This document shows positions 7,389 to 15,742 of a stretch of DNA of 64,000 nucleotides, in pieces. Under the pieces are notes generated by a model. It searched no databases. It had not been told where the DNA came from and was given only the letters and a program-made list of their open reading frames with translations. The first letter of the stretch is position 1, and each line of letters opens with the position of its first letter. The stretch comes from Corynebacterium pseudokroppenstedtii (GTDB lineage Bacteria > Actinomycetota > Actinomycetes > Mycobacteriales > Mycobacteriaceae), in NCBI RefSeq assembly GCF_019754945.1, contig NZ_JAEUWU010000002.1, forward strand, positions 451,292-515,291, read 5' to 3'. Position numbers and translations under genes: made by a program.

Positions 7389-7997
7389 ATGAGGCGTTTT
7401 TATCGGCAGAGTCGCACCACCATCCGCGTGGTGCGACTCATCGTTGTCTCGGCACCGCTTGCGAGCACGCATCTGCCGCGGTTCGCGTCGTCAGAAGACA
7501 CAGTTCGGTGGGCAGAGTACCGGCACACGCTGCGTCGTTACGAGGAATTCAGTGATATTAACGACGCGGGTCCGGACACGGAAGACGCGGCCGAATCCAC
7601 CTCTTCGCGCGTTTTCGTCGGCAACCCTGGCCCCTGGGACGTGGGGGAGTGGGCGGGAAAGCCTTTGCCTCTTGTGTCGCCAATGAAGATTGCGCAGTGG
7701 AGGAAAAACCCGGACTACGTCGGGCACGGTGGGGAATCGCTACGCACCTATATCGACCGCGTGGCGAAGTGGGCTGACGAGCTGAAACCAGGGGAATACG
7801 TCACGGTCAGCGACCAATCGCTGGGGCGCGCCCTACTCGTCCATGCCCTGGACGCCTCGCCCGACGCCTTTTGGCGCTGCGATATTCCCCCCGAGTGGCA
7901 GATGCGATTCCACCGTCGGCGCAGCGGTGACAAAGAAATGTGGACTCTCCGCGGCCTTGCATCCGTCGATCCGGCGTCGTCGGGAATGCTGCGATAA
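7389..7997 (+). CDS. Histidine-phosphatase-fold protein lacking the catalytic residues
   Basis: About 202 residues with the fold pattern of the phosphoglycerate-mutase/histidine phosphatase superfamily: first strand VVRLIVVSAP, the ESLRTYIDRVAKWADELKPG helix, and YVTVSDQSLGRALLVHAL. The usual RHG motif is absent from the first strand, and the second catalytic His is replaced (VSDQS instead of V-S-H-G). It is therefore probably not a phosphatase in the normal sense. Such genes are found next to cbtAB, which suggests a cobalt/cobalamin link (CobC is a member of the superfamily). The start is uncertain: ATG 7389 or GTG 7428, the latter within a hairpin. Confidence 0.7.
   Translation: MRRFYRQSRTTIRVVRLIVVSAPLASTHLPRFASSEDTVRWAEYRHTLRRYEEFSDINDAGPDTEDAAESTSSRVFVGNPGPWDVGEWAGKPLPLVSPMKIAQWRKNPDYVGHGGESLRTYIDRVAKWADELKPGEYVTVSDQSLGRALLVHALDASPDAFWRCDIPPEWQMRFHRRRSGDKEMWTLRGLASVDPASSGMLR
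7409..7439 (+). promoter_or_regulatory. Perfect 12-bp hairpin at the 5' end of the phosphatase-like gene
   Basis: GAGTCGCACCAC (7409-7420) pairs fully with GTGGTGCGACTC (7428-7439) around a seven-base loop. It covers the candidate GTG start codons at 7428 and 7431, just before the first conserved strand, so it could hide the start from ribosomes. No T run follows. Confidence 0.5.
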
Positions 7998-8037
7998 TGC
8001 TGCGATAAATCCGTTAGGGGACGTTAAACAGATGTGC

Positions 8038-8310
8038 CTATTTCCATCCCATAGTCATTAAGAGTCCGACGACGAAGAGCCCGAAACCGATGGCGTAGTT
8101 CCATGCATTGAGGTCCTGCATGAACGGGATTTGCGGCCCAGCGATGTAGTTGACCACCAGCCATAGAAGCCCAGCAATGATGAAGCCGAACATGATGATG
8201 CGGTACCACAGCGGGGTGGACGCGTTGTTGAGCTTGACCGGGGTACGGGTGGACGTCGATGACGACGCGGGCCTCGACTCTGAGGACTCAGTTACCTTTG
8301 ACTTCGGCAT
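8038..8310 (-). CDS. crgA: Cell division / septation protein CrgA
   Basis: The 90-residue product begins MPKSKV, the typical CrgA start, and has two transmembrane helices (about residues 38-58 and 70-88). The family ending [20 protein letters not shown] is intact. CrgA binds FtsZ/FtsI and peptidoglycan synthesis proteins at the division site of actinobacteria. The start at 8310 is preferred over one 54 bases upstream because AGAAAGG lies five bases before it and the length then matches the family. In relatives crgA is next to ppiA and the pknAB division cluster; here the pkn cluster is not adjacent. Confidence 0.93.
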   Translation of the reverse strand: MPKSKVTESSESRPASSSTSTRTPVKLNNASTPLWYRIIMFGFIIAGLLWLVVNYIAGPQIPFMQDLNAWNYAIGFGLFVVGLLMTMGWK

Positions 8311-8560
8311 ATCAACCTTTCTGACTCCGCGTGGCAGCGCACGAACGATGGTGTTGTCTGCCATGCAAGGTTAGGGGCAGCGCATACATCGGCGGTATGT
8401 GGCCCTGTTACACGATGTCATGGACTTCGACATAACAGCTTTAGCGTCACCATAATACGGTAATGCTGGTGAAACCACTGACACGGTGCCGGTAGAGCGG
8501 CGATATGACGACGCTTGAGAAGCCCCGCGATGCCATAACCGTCGTCAATCGTCGTCGCGT

Positions 8561-10207
8561 CTACCGAGAATGATCATCAATCGGCAGATGAATTTTCCTC
8601 ACCGGGCCCCACACGGCGGCGGGTTCGTGGCCACGTATCCAGTTGCGAACGTCGTCGGAAGACAGTGCTAGCAGGGCAATAATGGTCGCTGTTGTGAGCA
8701 GCAAGTTGTTGTGGCCAGCTGCGATCATGCGCATCCCATTGCGATCAAGGATTGAGATCACGATGGCAATGGTGAGGAATAGCATCAGAGCGTCGCGCGC
8801 GTGAGTAAATCCGCCGAGCGTGAGCAGAACCAGAATCAGGGTGCCCAGTGTTAATAAGCCGACGTACCACTGCGTCGCGACGTAGGCGGTGTGGTGGCTG
8901 AAACCCATGTTCTGTAAGGCGCCGGGGATAAAACGGTGCTGATCCGCTTTGTACAGCAGGACGACACTTTGCCATGCAACGACGAGGAATAGCATCCCCA
9001 TGGACAGCATCAGGTTCGGTGGCCGCGGTGTGCGTCGCACGTTCTTGGGACGCCGAGCAGCACGTTCTTCGTCGGAAATATCGTCGTCGTAGTGCGTGGA
9101 TGCCCGGCCTGTGTAGCGAGTTCCGTTAATGGTCGAGTCCATATTGTCCGAACTGTGTGCTGTGACCGGCTCAGCATCGCTGCTTTCCTCGACGGTGTTT
9201 TCCGCTTCGGCGTTTTCCTCGGCGTCGTTCTCGGTAATTTCCGACGGGTTGTCGCTCTTAGCGGTGGCCTCCTCGATCTCGTCGGGCAGCTCCTCGGGCG
9301 CTTTCTCCTCCGCACGAGCACTGTCGTCACCGGATGAACCCGGGCGCAACCCGACCCGACTGACGTCGACAATGGGAAGATCACCGTCAGTGTGTATTTT
9401 GTCGCCACCGCCGTTGACATGGTGATAGCCCGTCGAGAAATCCTCAATCATGGATACCGAACTCTCGGGGACATAAGAACGAACGGTCGAGACGACGTGG
9501 TCGCGTTCCCTATCGATATCGGCAGCAATGCGATGGGTTACTTGTAAGGTGAAAAAACTAACGCCGACGGCCGTGTCATAACTAGCGGAACCGACCCAGT
9601 CCACGCGGTGGCCACCGGGGAGCGGCCAGTCTTTGGGGCATCGCCAGAGCCGAATGTGGTGTCGTCGGGAAGGAGAACCATCCACTTCCTGCTGGTAGGC
9701 GAGGTCTTGCTCACGATCGAAGAGGATCAGCGGACTCACCGGCGCCGCTGGATAGGACGCGCGAGTAATGGAGCTCCAGACAATTTTTGCCGACGACCGA
9801 AACGTCACCGGATCTGCCAACGTCCAACCCGCTTCGGTCATCGAGCGGTGGAGCTGCTCGGCAGTGCCGTCGAACGCGATATTGACCGGATCGCCCAGTA
9901 ATCCATCCGAAGTCCGAGTGCGCCCGATGAAGTAATTGGGGACGTAAATTCGCGTCAAAATTCGATGAAGCCGGGGGAGAGTGAGATAAGCAATCACACC
10001 CCACGCAGGAATGATCAACAACAAACGAAAATCTAAAACAAAACTAAGTTTGAAGTATTCCCCCGCTAACCAAATGGCAGCTAAACCCGCCAGCAGGAAG
10101 AATGTGTTATCGATCCGCTTTTCCCGCGGTGTGCGGGAAGACAACTTGCGCAACGACGTCAAATCACTGGCATGCGACCACATCGACGACAAAGATGGCA
10201 TAGCCAT
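8561..10207 (-). CDS. LssY C-terminal-domain membrane protein
   Basis: A 548-residue membrane protein. Two N-terminal helices (about residues 35-80) are followed by a soluble LssY_C-type domain (about 95-270) with the characteristic GDPVNIAFDGT and VDWVGSASYDTAVGVS stretches. Next comes an acidic Glu/Asp/Ser-rich linker (about 280-390), then four to five C-terminal helices. The LssY C-terminal domain is widespread in bacteria, but its biochemical role is unknown. The gene is transcribed towards crgA and divergently from the transcarboxylase operon. The start at 10207 was kept because the N-terminal Met lies just past the intergenic region; no strong ribosome binding site decides it. Confidence 0.78.
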   Translation of the reverse strand: MAMPSLSSMWSHASDLTSLRKLSSRTPREKRIDNTFFLLAGLAAIWLAGEYFKLSFVLDFRLLLIIPAWGVIAYLTLPRLHRILTRIYVPNYFIGRTRTSDGLLGDPVNIAFDGTAEQLHRSMTEAGWTLADPVTFRSSAKIVWSSITRASYPAAPVSPLILFDREQDLAYQQEVDGSPSRRHHIRLWRCPKDWPLPGGHRVDWVGSASYDTAVGVSFFTLQVTHRIAADIDRERDHVVSTVRSYVPESSVSMIEDFSTGYHHVNGGGDKIHTDGDLPIVDVSRVGLRPGSSGDDSARAEEKAPEELPDEIEEATAKSDNPSEITENDAEENAEAENTVEESSDAEPVTAHSSDNMDSTINGTRYTGRASTHYDDDISDEERAARRPKNVRRTPRPPNLMLSMGMLFLVVAWQSVVLLYKADQHRFIPGALQNMGFSHHTAYVATQWYVGLLTLGTLILVLLTLGGFTHARDALMLFLTIAIVISILDRNGMRMIAAGHNNLLLTTATIIALLALSSDDVRNWIRGHEPAAVWGPVRKIHLPIDDHSR

Positions 10208-10565
10208 ACCCTAGTAAAACCACGTGCGCTCCGTAATAATCAACCGCATGGGAATCGCAAATTCCCCGCGGAGGAATCAGACACGCAGAAAACAGCGGGT
10301 GTATATGCCGGAATGTGATCAATTGCTCCCGAACGTGATTGAAGATAAGCACAATGCCTGTTTCCGGTGCGTATCGCCCCCGGAACGGGGTACCGTTGTC
10401 GCATAAAAACAGCAACGCACCGTCGCAAACCTGAATAATTATGACGAGAAAGGACGCGACGCTCCCCTCCAAGTTGGGTTAATCACTGTTCAAGTCCAAG
10501 AGTGCGGTAAGTCACGACGGTGAGCTGTGGTGCAACAGCCAACAAATCGGCTTAACGTAGTGGCC
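10208..10565. promoter_or_regulatory. Divergent intergenic region before the transcarboxylase operon
   Basis: About 360 bases separate the LssY-domain gene (minus) from the transcarboxylase 5S gene (plus), so promoters for both should lie here. A/T-rich patches near 10430-10445 (GAATAATTATGA) are possible -10 elements. No operator or coding sequence could be identified. Confidence 0.4.
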
Positions 10566-12062
10566 ATGACCACGCGAAAAATTGGAGTGACCGAACTGGC
10601 TCTGCGTGATGCTCACCAGAGCCTCATGGCAACACGCATGGCCCTCGAAGACATGGTCGATGCCTGTGAGGATATAGATAAAGCCGGGTACTGGAGCGTG
10701 GAATGCTGGGGCGGCGCAACCTTCGACGCCTGCATCCGCTTCCTGAACGAAGACCCGTGGGAGAGACTGCGCACCTTCCGCAAGCTCATGCCCAACTCAC
10801 GCCTTCAGATGCTGCTTCGTGGCCAGAACCTTCTGGGATACCGTCACTACGAGGACGGCGTCGTCGATAAGTTTGTTGAAAAATCCGCTGAAAACGGCAT
10901 GGATGTCTTCAGGGTTTTCGACGCGCTCAACGACCCCCGCAACCTCGAGCACGCCATGCAAGCCGTGAAGAAAGTAGGCAAGCACGCGCAGGGCACCATC
11001 TGCTACACCGTGTCCCCGCTACACGACGTGCAGGGCTACATTGATCTAGCAGGGCGTTTGCTGGATATGGGCGCGGATTCGATCGCGCTCAAAGACATGG
11101 CCGCGCTGCTCAAACCGCAGCCCGCCTACGACATCATCCGTGGCATCAAGGACACCTACGGCGAAGATACACAGATCAACGTCCACTGCCACTCCACCAC
11201 CGGCGTCACGATGGTCACCCTCATGAAGGCCATTGAAGCCGGTGCGGATGTCGTCGACACCGCCATTTCCTCCATGTCACTCGGGCCAGGGCATAACCCC
11301 ACCGAGTCTCTCGTCGAAATGCTCGAAGGAACCGACTACGAGACCGGGCTTGACATGGATCGGCTCATTAACATCCGCGACCACTTCAAGACAGTGCGCC
11401 CGAAGTACGCGGAGTTTGAGTCGAAAACACTGGTCAACACCAATATTTTCCAATCGCAGATTCCGGGCGGAATGCTCTCCAACATGGAATCGCAGCTCAA
11501 AGCCCAGGGCGCGGGCGACCGTATCGACGAGGTGATGAAAGAAGTCCCCGTCGTTCGGAAGGCAGCCGGATACCCGCCGTTGGTGACGCCATCGTCACAG
11601 ATCGTCGGCACTCAGGCCGTGTTCAACGTGCTGATGGGCCGCTACAAAGTGCTCACGGCTGAATTCGCCGACCTCCTCCTCGGATACTATGGCGAAGCCC
11701 CAGGTGAGAGGGATAAAGACCTCATCGAGCAAGCCAAGAAGCAGACCGGCAAAGAGCCCATCACCGAGCGCCCCGCTGACCTCCTTGAACCCGAATGGGA
11801 CAACCTCGTTGAGGAAGCTGACAAACTCGACGGCACCGACGGGTCCGACGAAGACGTCCTCACCAATGCCCTGTTCCCGCAGGTCGCGCCGGGATTCTTC
11901 AAGACTCGCCCCGACGGCCCGAAGAACGTCGGCAAGACCAAGGAGCAGCTCGAGCGCGAAGAGGCGAAGGCCTCCGGCGACGCCACTGCCATCCGCGAAC
12001 CGATTACGTACAAAGTCACCACAGGCGGCCGCAGCCACACTGTCTCCGTGGAACCCGCATAA
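10566..12062 (+). CDS. Methylmalonyl-CoA carboxyltransferase 5S subunit (pyruvate/oxaloacetate half)
   Basis: The 498-residue product belongs to the pyruvate-carboxyltransferase/HMG-CoA-lyase TIM-barrel family. Visible are the metal-site Asp in VTELALRDAHQS, the carbamylated Lys region DSIALKDMAALL, and the metal-binding His pair in NVHCHSTTG. The C-terminal third is the conserved carboxylase domain. It takes CO2 from biotin to pyruvate or the reverse. With the 12S and 1.3S genes behind it, it forms transcarboxylase, which links methylmalonyl-CoA + pyruvate to propionyl-CoA + oxaloacetate in the Wood-Werkman cycle. ATG 10566 is chosen; a GTG 39 bases upstream gives a non-conserved extension. 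Confidence 0.92.
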   Translation: MTTRKIGVTELALRDAHQSLMATRMALEDMVDACEDIDKAGYWSVECWGGATFDACIRFLNEDPWERLRTFRKLMPNSRLQMLLRGQNLLGYRHYEDGVVDKFVEKSAENGMDVFRVFDALNDPRNLEHAMQAVKKVGKHAQGTICYTVSPLHDVQGYIDLAGRLLDMGADSIALKDMAALLKPQPAYDIIRGIKDTYGEDTQINVHCHSTTGVTMVTLMKAIEAGADVVDTAISSMSLGPGHNPTESLVEMLEGTDYETGLDMDRLINIRDHFKTVRPKYAEFESKTLVNTNIFQSQIPGGMLSNMESQLKAQGAGDRIDEVMKEVPVVRKAAGYPPLVTPSSQIVGTQAVFNVLMGRYKVLTAEFADLLLGYYGEAPGERDKDLIEQAKKQTGKEPITERPADLLEPEWDNLVEEADKLDGTDGSDEDVLTNALFPQVAPGFFKTRPDGPKNVGKTKEQLEREEAKASGDATAIREPITYKVTTGGRSHTVSVEPA

Positions 12063-12105
12063 ACCAGTTGATCACCGCGAAAGACAGCAGAAACGGAGCA
12101 AATAA

Positions 12106-13689
12106 ATGAGTGAGCAACCTCACGATCCCAGCATGCCTGAGCGCCTCGAACAGCTGGAAGAAGAAAAGAACCGCATCCGCCTCGGCGGCGGACAGGCACG
12201 CCTGGACAAGCAGCACGACCGCGGCAAGATGACCGCCCGGGAGCGCATCACCAAGCTTGTCGACGAAGACACGTTCCAGGAAACCGGAATGTTCGCCAAG
12301 CACCGGACCACGCACTTCGGCATGGACAAGGCCGACGCCCCCGCCGACGGCGTCGTCACCGGATCCGGCGCAGTATACGGACGGCCAGTGCACATCGCGT
12401 CCCAGGACTTCAGCGTCATGGGTGGATCCGCTGGCGAAATGCAATCCAACAAAGTGGTCGCCATGATGAAAGCGTCCGCCACCACCGGCACCCCCTTCGT
12501 CTTTATCAACGACTCCGGCGGAGCTCGAGTGCAGGAAGGCATCGACTCCCTCTCCGGATACGGCCGCGTGTTCTACAACAACGTGCTGCTCTCCGGGCTC
12601 GTACCGCAAGTCTCCATCATCGCCGGTCCCTGCGCTGGTGGTGCCGCTTACTCGCCGGCACTGACGGACTTCATTATCCAGACCCGCAAGGCCAACATGT
12701 TTATCACCGGCCCCAAGGTCATCGAGTCCGTGACCGGCGAAAAAGTCACCGCTGACGAACTTGGTGGTGCCGATGCCCACATGAGCACAGCGGGCAACAT
12801 CCACTTCGTCGCCGACGATGACGAGCAAGCCATCCTGATCGCGCAGAAACTCCTGAGCTTCCTGCCGCAAAACAACACTGAAGAGCCGCCCATCGTTGAT
12901 CCGGACGAGGTTGTCGAACCCGACGAATCCCTCCGCGATATCGTCCCCGTCGACGGCCGCAAGGGATACGACGTCCGCGATATCATCCGCAAGATCGTCG
13001 ACTACGGCGACTTCCTCGAGGTCCAGGCCGGATACGCCCAAAACCTTGTGGTCGGATTTGCCCGCGTCGTTGGCCGGACAGTCGGTATCGTCGCTAACCA
13101 GTCGCAAGTGATGTCCGGTGTCCTGGACATCAACTCGTCGGACAAAGGCGCAAGCTTCGTCCGCTTCTGCGACTCCTTCAACATTCCGCTGCTCACCCTC
13201 GTGGATGTCCCCGGCTTTATGCCAGGCGTTGCACAAGAACATGGCGGAATCATTCGCCACGGTGCGAAGATGCTGTTCGCCTACTCGGCGGCCACCGTGC
13301 CGAAGCTGACTGTGGTACTCCGCAAATCCTATGGCGGATCGTACCTGGCTATGTGCTCTAAAGACCTGGGTGCAGATCGCGTTTGGGCATGGCCCACCGC
13401 TGAAATCGCGGTCATGGGCGCCGACGGCGCGGTGAACGTCGTCTTCCGTAAGGAAATTAAGAAAGCCCAAGAAGAGGGAGGCGATGAAGCCGCAGCAGCA
13501 AAGAAGAACGAACTAGTTCAGCTGTACAAAGACACCTTCTCGACGCCATACATGGCGGCGTCCCGAGGCCTCGTCGATGACATCATCGACCCCGCGGACA
13601 CACGTCGCGAAGTTGCCCTGGCCCTGGAGCTGCTGACCAACAAGCGTGAGAACCGGCCGTCCAAGAAGCACGGCCTGGCCCCCAACTGA
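12106..13689 (+). CDS. Methylmalonyl-CoA carboxyltransferase 12S subunit
   Basis: A 527-residue carboxyltransferase with the two crotonase-like lobes of the PccB/AccD family. The oxyanion-hole motifs SGGARVQEG and GPCAGGAAYSPAL lie in the N-terminal lobe, and SSDKGASFVRFCD, VPGFMPGVAQEHGGIIRHGAK and KSYGGSYLAMC in the C-terminal lobe. It moves carboxyl between (methyl)malonyl-CoA and biotin. Clustering with the 5S gene 43 bases upstream argues for the 12S transcarboxylase subunit rather than a propionyl-CoA carboxylase beta chain; sequence alone does not exclude the latter. Confidence 0.9.
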   Translation: MSEQPHDPSMPERLEQLEEEKNRIRLGGGQARLDKQHDRGKMTARERITKLVDEDTFQETGMFAKHRTTHFGMDKADAPADGVVTGSGAVYGRPVHIASQDFSVMGGSAGEMQSNKVVAMMKASATTGTPFVFINDSGGARVQEGIDSLSGYGRVFYNNVLLSGLVPQVSIIAGPCAGGAAYSPALTDFIIQTRKANMFITGPKVIESVTGEKVTADELGGADAHMSTAGNIHFVADDDEQAILIAQKLLSFLPQNNTEEPPIVDPDEVVEPDESLRDIVPVDGRKGYDVRDIIRKIVDYGDFLEVQAGYAQNLVVGFARVVGRTVGIVANQSQVMSGVLDINSSDKGASFVRFCDSFNIPLLTLVDVPGFMPGVAQEHGGIIRHGAKMLFAYSAATVPKLTVVLRKSYGGSYLAMCSKDLGADRVWAWPTAEIAVMGADGAVNVVFRKEIKKAQEEGGDEAAAAKKNELVQLYKDTFSTPYMAASRGLVDDIIDPADTRREVALALELLTNKRENRPSKKHGLAPN

Positions 13690-13699
13690 TCGGAGAAGC

Positions 13700-13987
13700 A
13701 TGAATACAGACAATGCATCCTCTGCTGAACTCAGTCAGTTGTTGGCTCGCCTGTCCAACCAGGTGGAGAAGCTCTCCCGCAACGTCACCAAGCTGGAAAA
13801 CGAAGTTGCGGCACTGAAGCAACGCTCTGACGAGGAAATTCCTGAAGATGTCTTGATTGCGATCAGTGCGGCCGTATCCGCCTACATGGGTAACCGCGGA
13901 ACCGTGCGCGCAGTTCACTTCTTGCGCCATCGCAGCTGGTCACAGCAAGGTCGGCAGGCAGTTCAGCACAAGGCGAAATGGCAATAA
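13700..13987 (+). CDS. Small transcarboxylase-operon protein (epsilon-like)
   Basis: A 95-residue protein. The N-terminal half is a coiled coil (LLARLSNQVEKLSRNVTKLE). The C-terminal half has IPEDVLIAISAAVSAYMG and a W..QGRQAVQH segment resembling the small conserved region of proteins that accompany biotin-dependent carboxylases and decarboxylases. It lies 10 bases after the 12S gene and 26 before the 1.3S gene, so it is surely co-transcribed. A role in complex assembly is inferred. It starts at an ATG after GGAGAAGC. Confidence 0.75.
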   Translation: MNTDNASSAELSQLLARLSNQVEKLSRNVTKLENEVAALKQRSDEEIPEDVLIAISAAVSAYMGNRGTVRAVHFLRHRSWSQQGRQAVQHKAKWQ

Positions 13988-14013
13988 GCCACGAATAGAA
14001 GGAACCCGAAAGA

Positions 14014-14385
14014 ATGAAACTGACAGTTACCGTCAACGGCGTCCCCTATTCCGTGGACGTAGAAGTTGAACACGAAGAACGCCCCACACTCGGCACCATC
14101 ATCACTGGTGGCAACAGCAACGGGCCAACCCCCACCGCGCCGACCACGTCGTCTGTCCAGGGTGTCAGCGCCAATTCGGTTACGGCACCTCTGGCTGGTT
14201 CCGTCAGCAAAGTGCTTGTTGAGGAAGGCCAAGCCATTACGGCCGGCGAAGTGATCGTCGTTCTTGAAGCCATGAAGATGGAAACCGAAATTACAGCCCC
14301 CAACGACGGCACCGTCACCGCACTTCACGTGCAACCCGGCGACGCCGTTCAGGGTGGACAGTCTCTGCTGGAGATCGGGGACTAA
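14014..14385 (+). CDS. Transcarboxylase 1.3S biotin carrier subunit
   Basis: A 123-residue biotinyl carrier protein. Residues 1-25 match the 1.3S N-terminus that tethers it to the other subunits, followed by a Thr/Pro/Ser linker and a biotinyl domain from about residue 55. The biotin attachment motif EAMKMET is intact (Lys of AMKM). It carries CO2 between the 12S and 5S active sites. It is the last gene of the operon, with a GAAGGA ribosome binding site region before the ATG. Confidence 0.93.
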   Translation: MKLTVTVNGVPYSVDVEVEHEERPTLGTIITGGNSNGPTPTAPTTSSVQGVSANSVTAPLAGSVSKVLVEEGQAITAGEVIVVLEAMKMETEITAPNDGTVTALHVQPGDAVQGGQSLLEIGD

Positions 14386-14710
14386 AACCTGCCTCTCGGC
14401 AGACACGGTTGTCCCGGTCGCCTCCGGTTGCCGGAACGTTGCGCCACCTGCTTAGGTACCGAAATGGTCACAAGTTCGTAGGAAATGTCTGGCAACCACC
14501 AGTGGTGCGAAATCCGTAGTAAAGTGTCATGGTGTTAGGCGATGTGCACACGAGCGTGTCATCACTGTCGCCCGCCTGCGGGAGTTATCCACGCAGATAA
14601 CTGGCGACGGTGGCCACGTTGCGATATCACAACCCGAGTCTTATGAGCGCGGGTTACCCGACATGGATGCCGCTCGTTGCGTCGCAAAGCTAGAACAGAA
14701 GGAGAAGCCT
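14386..14710. promoter_or_regulatory. Intergenic region between the transcarboxylase operon and csbD-like gene
   Basis: About 325 bases without a gene. A short hairpin (CTGCC tctc GGCAG, near 14390-14403) follows the biotin-carrier stop. The remaining sequence should contain the promoter of the csbD-like gene but no clear -35/-10 pair was found. Confidence 0.35.
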
Positions 14711-14902
14711 ATGGGTATTTCTGACGACATTAAGAACAAGGCAGACGAATTTGGCGGAAAGGCCAAAGAAGCTGCCGGTGACGTTACTGACAACAAAGAC
14801 CTCAAGGCTGAAGGCAAAGGCGATCAGGCCGAGTCCAAGATCAAGCAGGGCATCGAGGACCTGAAAGACAAGGCCTCCGAGTTCCTCAACAAAGACAAGT
14901 AA
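14711..14902 (+). CDS. CsbD-family stress protein
   Basis: A 63-residue hydrophilic protein with the CsbD pattern: GISDDIKNKADEFGGKAKEAAGD, then DLKAEGKGDQAESKIKQ. CsbD proteins are small, soluble, general-stress-induced proteins of unknown molecular role. The ATG at 14711 follows AGAAGGAGAAG, a strong ribosome binding site. A good intrinsic terminator follows, so this is a monocistronic unit. Confidence 0.88.
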   Translation: MGISDDIKNKADEFGGKAKEAAGDVTDNKDLKAEGKGDQAESKIKQGIEDLKDKASEFLNKDK

Positions 14903-14942
14903 GTCGGGGACTTACCCTTTGAGGTCCTAACCGATTTCAGAG

Positions 14943-14982
14943 CCGGGTTATGAGCGCAGATGCGCTGGTAACCCGGTTTTTT
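14943..14982 (+). terminator. Rho-independent terminator of the csbD-like gene
   Basis: CCGGGTTA (14943-14950) pairs perfectly with TAACCCGG (14969-14976), followed by six T residues (14977-14982). Confidence 0.85.
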
Positions 14983-15004
14983 AATACCCGCTATCGTTGT
15001 CCCT

Positions 15005-15658
15005 ATGAGCCACCGGAGCACATCCATGCCCGCCGAATACAGCGACGACCCCGCTGAACGTCGCGACGCACCCGACGATCGGGCCTATCGGACACAACGT
15101 TTCCCCACGCCATTCGGCAATATCGACGTCACGATCAACGACCACGCCATCGTGGCATCGCACTACATCATGGATCCGGGCACCACAGATCCCGATGCCA
15201 CTGGTCCCGACATCACTGATTCCGCTGCCACGTCGGACATGAGCGAAGCCCAACGCCACCTCTTCACACAGATCGGCGAGCAGCTCGACGCGTACTTCAG
15301 CGGAACAAGGCAGGCGTTCACCCTCCCGCTCGACGTCGAGGACGATCCCACCGAGTTCATGAAATCCGTGCGCGAAGAGATGGCCCAGATTTCGCCCGGT
15401 GACGTGCTCACATACGGTGAGTTGGCAGAAGCCGCTGGCCGGCCGCGAGCAGCGCGCGCAGTCGGATCACTATGCAGAACAAACCCCATTCAGCTCTTCA
15501 TTCCCTGCCACCGGGTCGTGGCAGCTGGGGGTTCTCTCGGCGGGTACATGGGAGGGGCTCGCGGGCTCGTCCTCAAACAACAGCTACTCGAAAGGGAAGG
15601 CGTCCCCTTTACTGCCAATGGGAAGGTCGACTTCCAGGAACTCGGGCGTCGGCAATAA
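15005..15658 (+). CDS. ogt: Methylated-DNA--protein-cysteine methyltransferase
   Basis: The 217-residue protein has a C-terminal O6-alkylguanine-DNA alkyltransferase domain with the active-site motif IPCHRVV (acceptor Cys) and the preceding helix-turn-helix RAARAVGSLCRTNP. It removes alkyl groups from O6-guanine in a suicidal reaction. The N-terminal region is longer than usual and contains an Asp/Thr/Pro-rich insertion (about residues 55-80, TTDPDATGPD). ATG 15005 lies just after the csbD terminator with no clear ribosome binding site, so translation may be nearly leaderless. Confidence 0.9.
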   Translation: MSHRSTSMPAEYSDDPAERRDAPDDRAYRTQRFPTPFGNIDVTINDHAIVASHYIMDPGTTDPDATGPDITDSAATSDMSEAQRHLFTQIGEQLDAYFSGTRQAFTLPLDVEDDPTEFMKSVREEMAQISPGDVLTYGELAEAAGRPRAARAVGSLCRTNPIQLFIPCHRVVAAGGSLGGYMGGARGLVLKQQLLEREGVPFTANGKVDFQELGRRQ

Positions 15659-15742
15659 ACGCAGTTTCACTGACCAATCATAGGTACGCGCCAACGACTG
15701 GTAGTCTCACAAGGAAATCACAGGATATTAGGGGACAATTCT

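Noticed and set aside
12016..13470. 484-residue minus-strand frame
   Set aside because: It lies wholly over the 12S carboxyltransferase gene, whose motifs are unmistakable; the antisense frame is a high-GC shadow.
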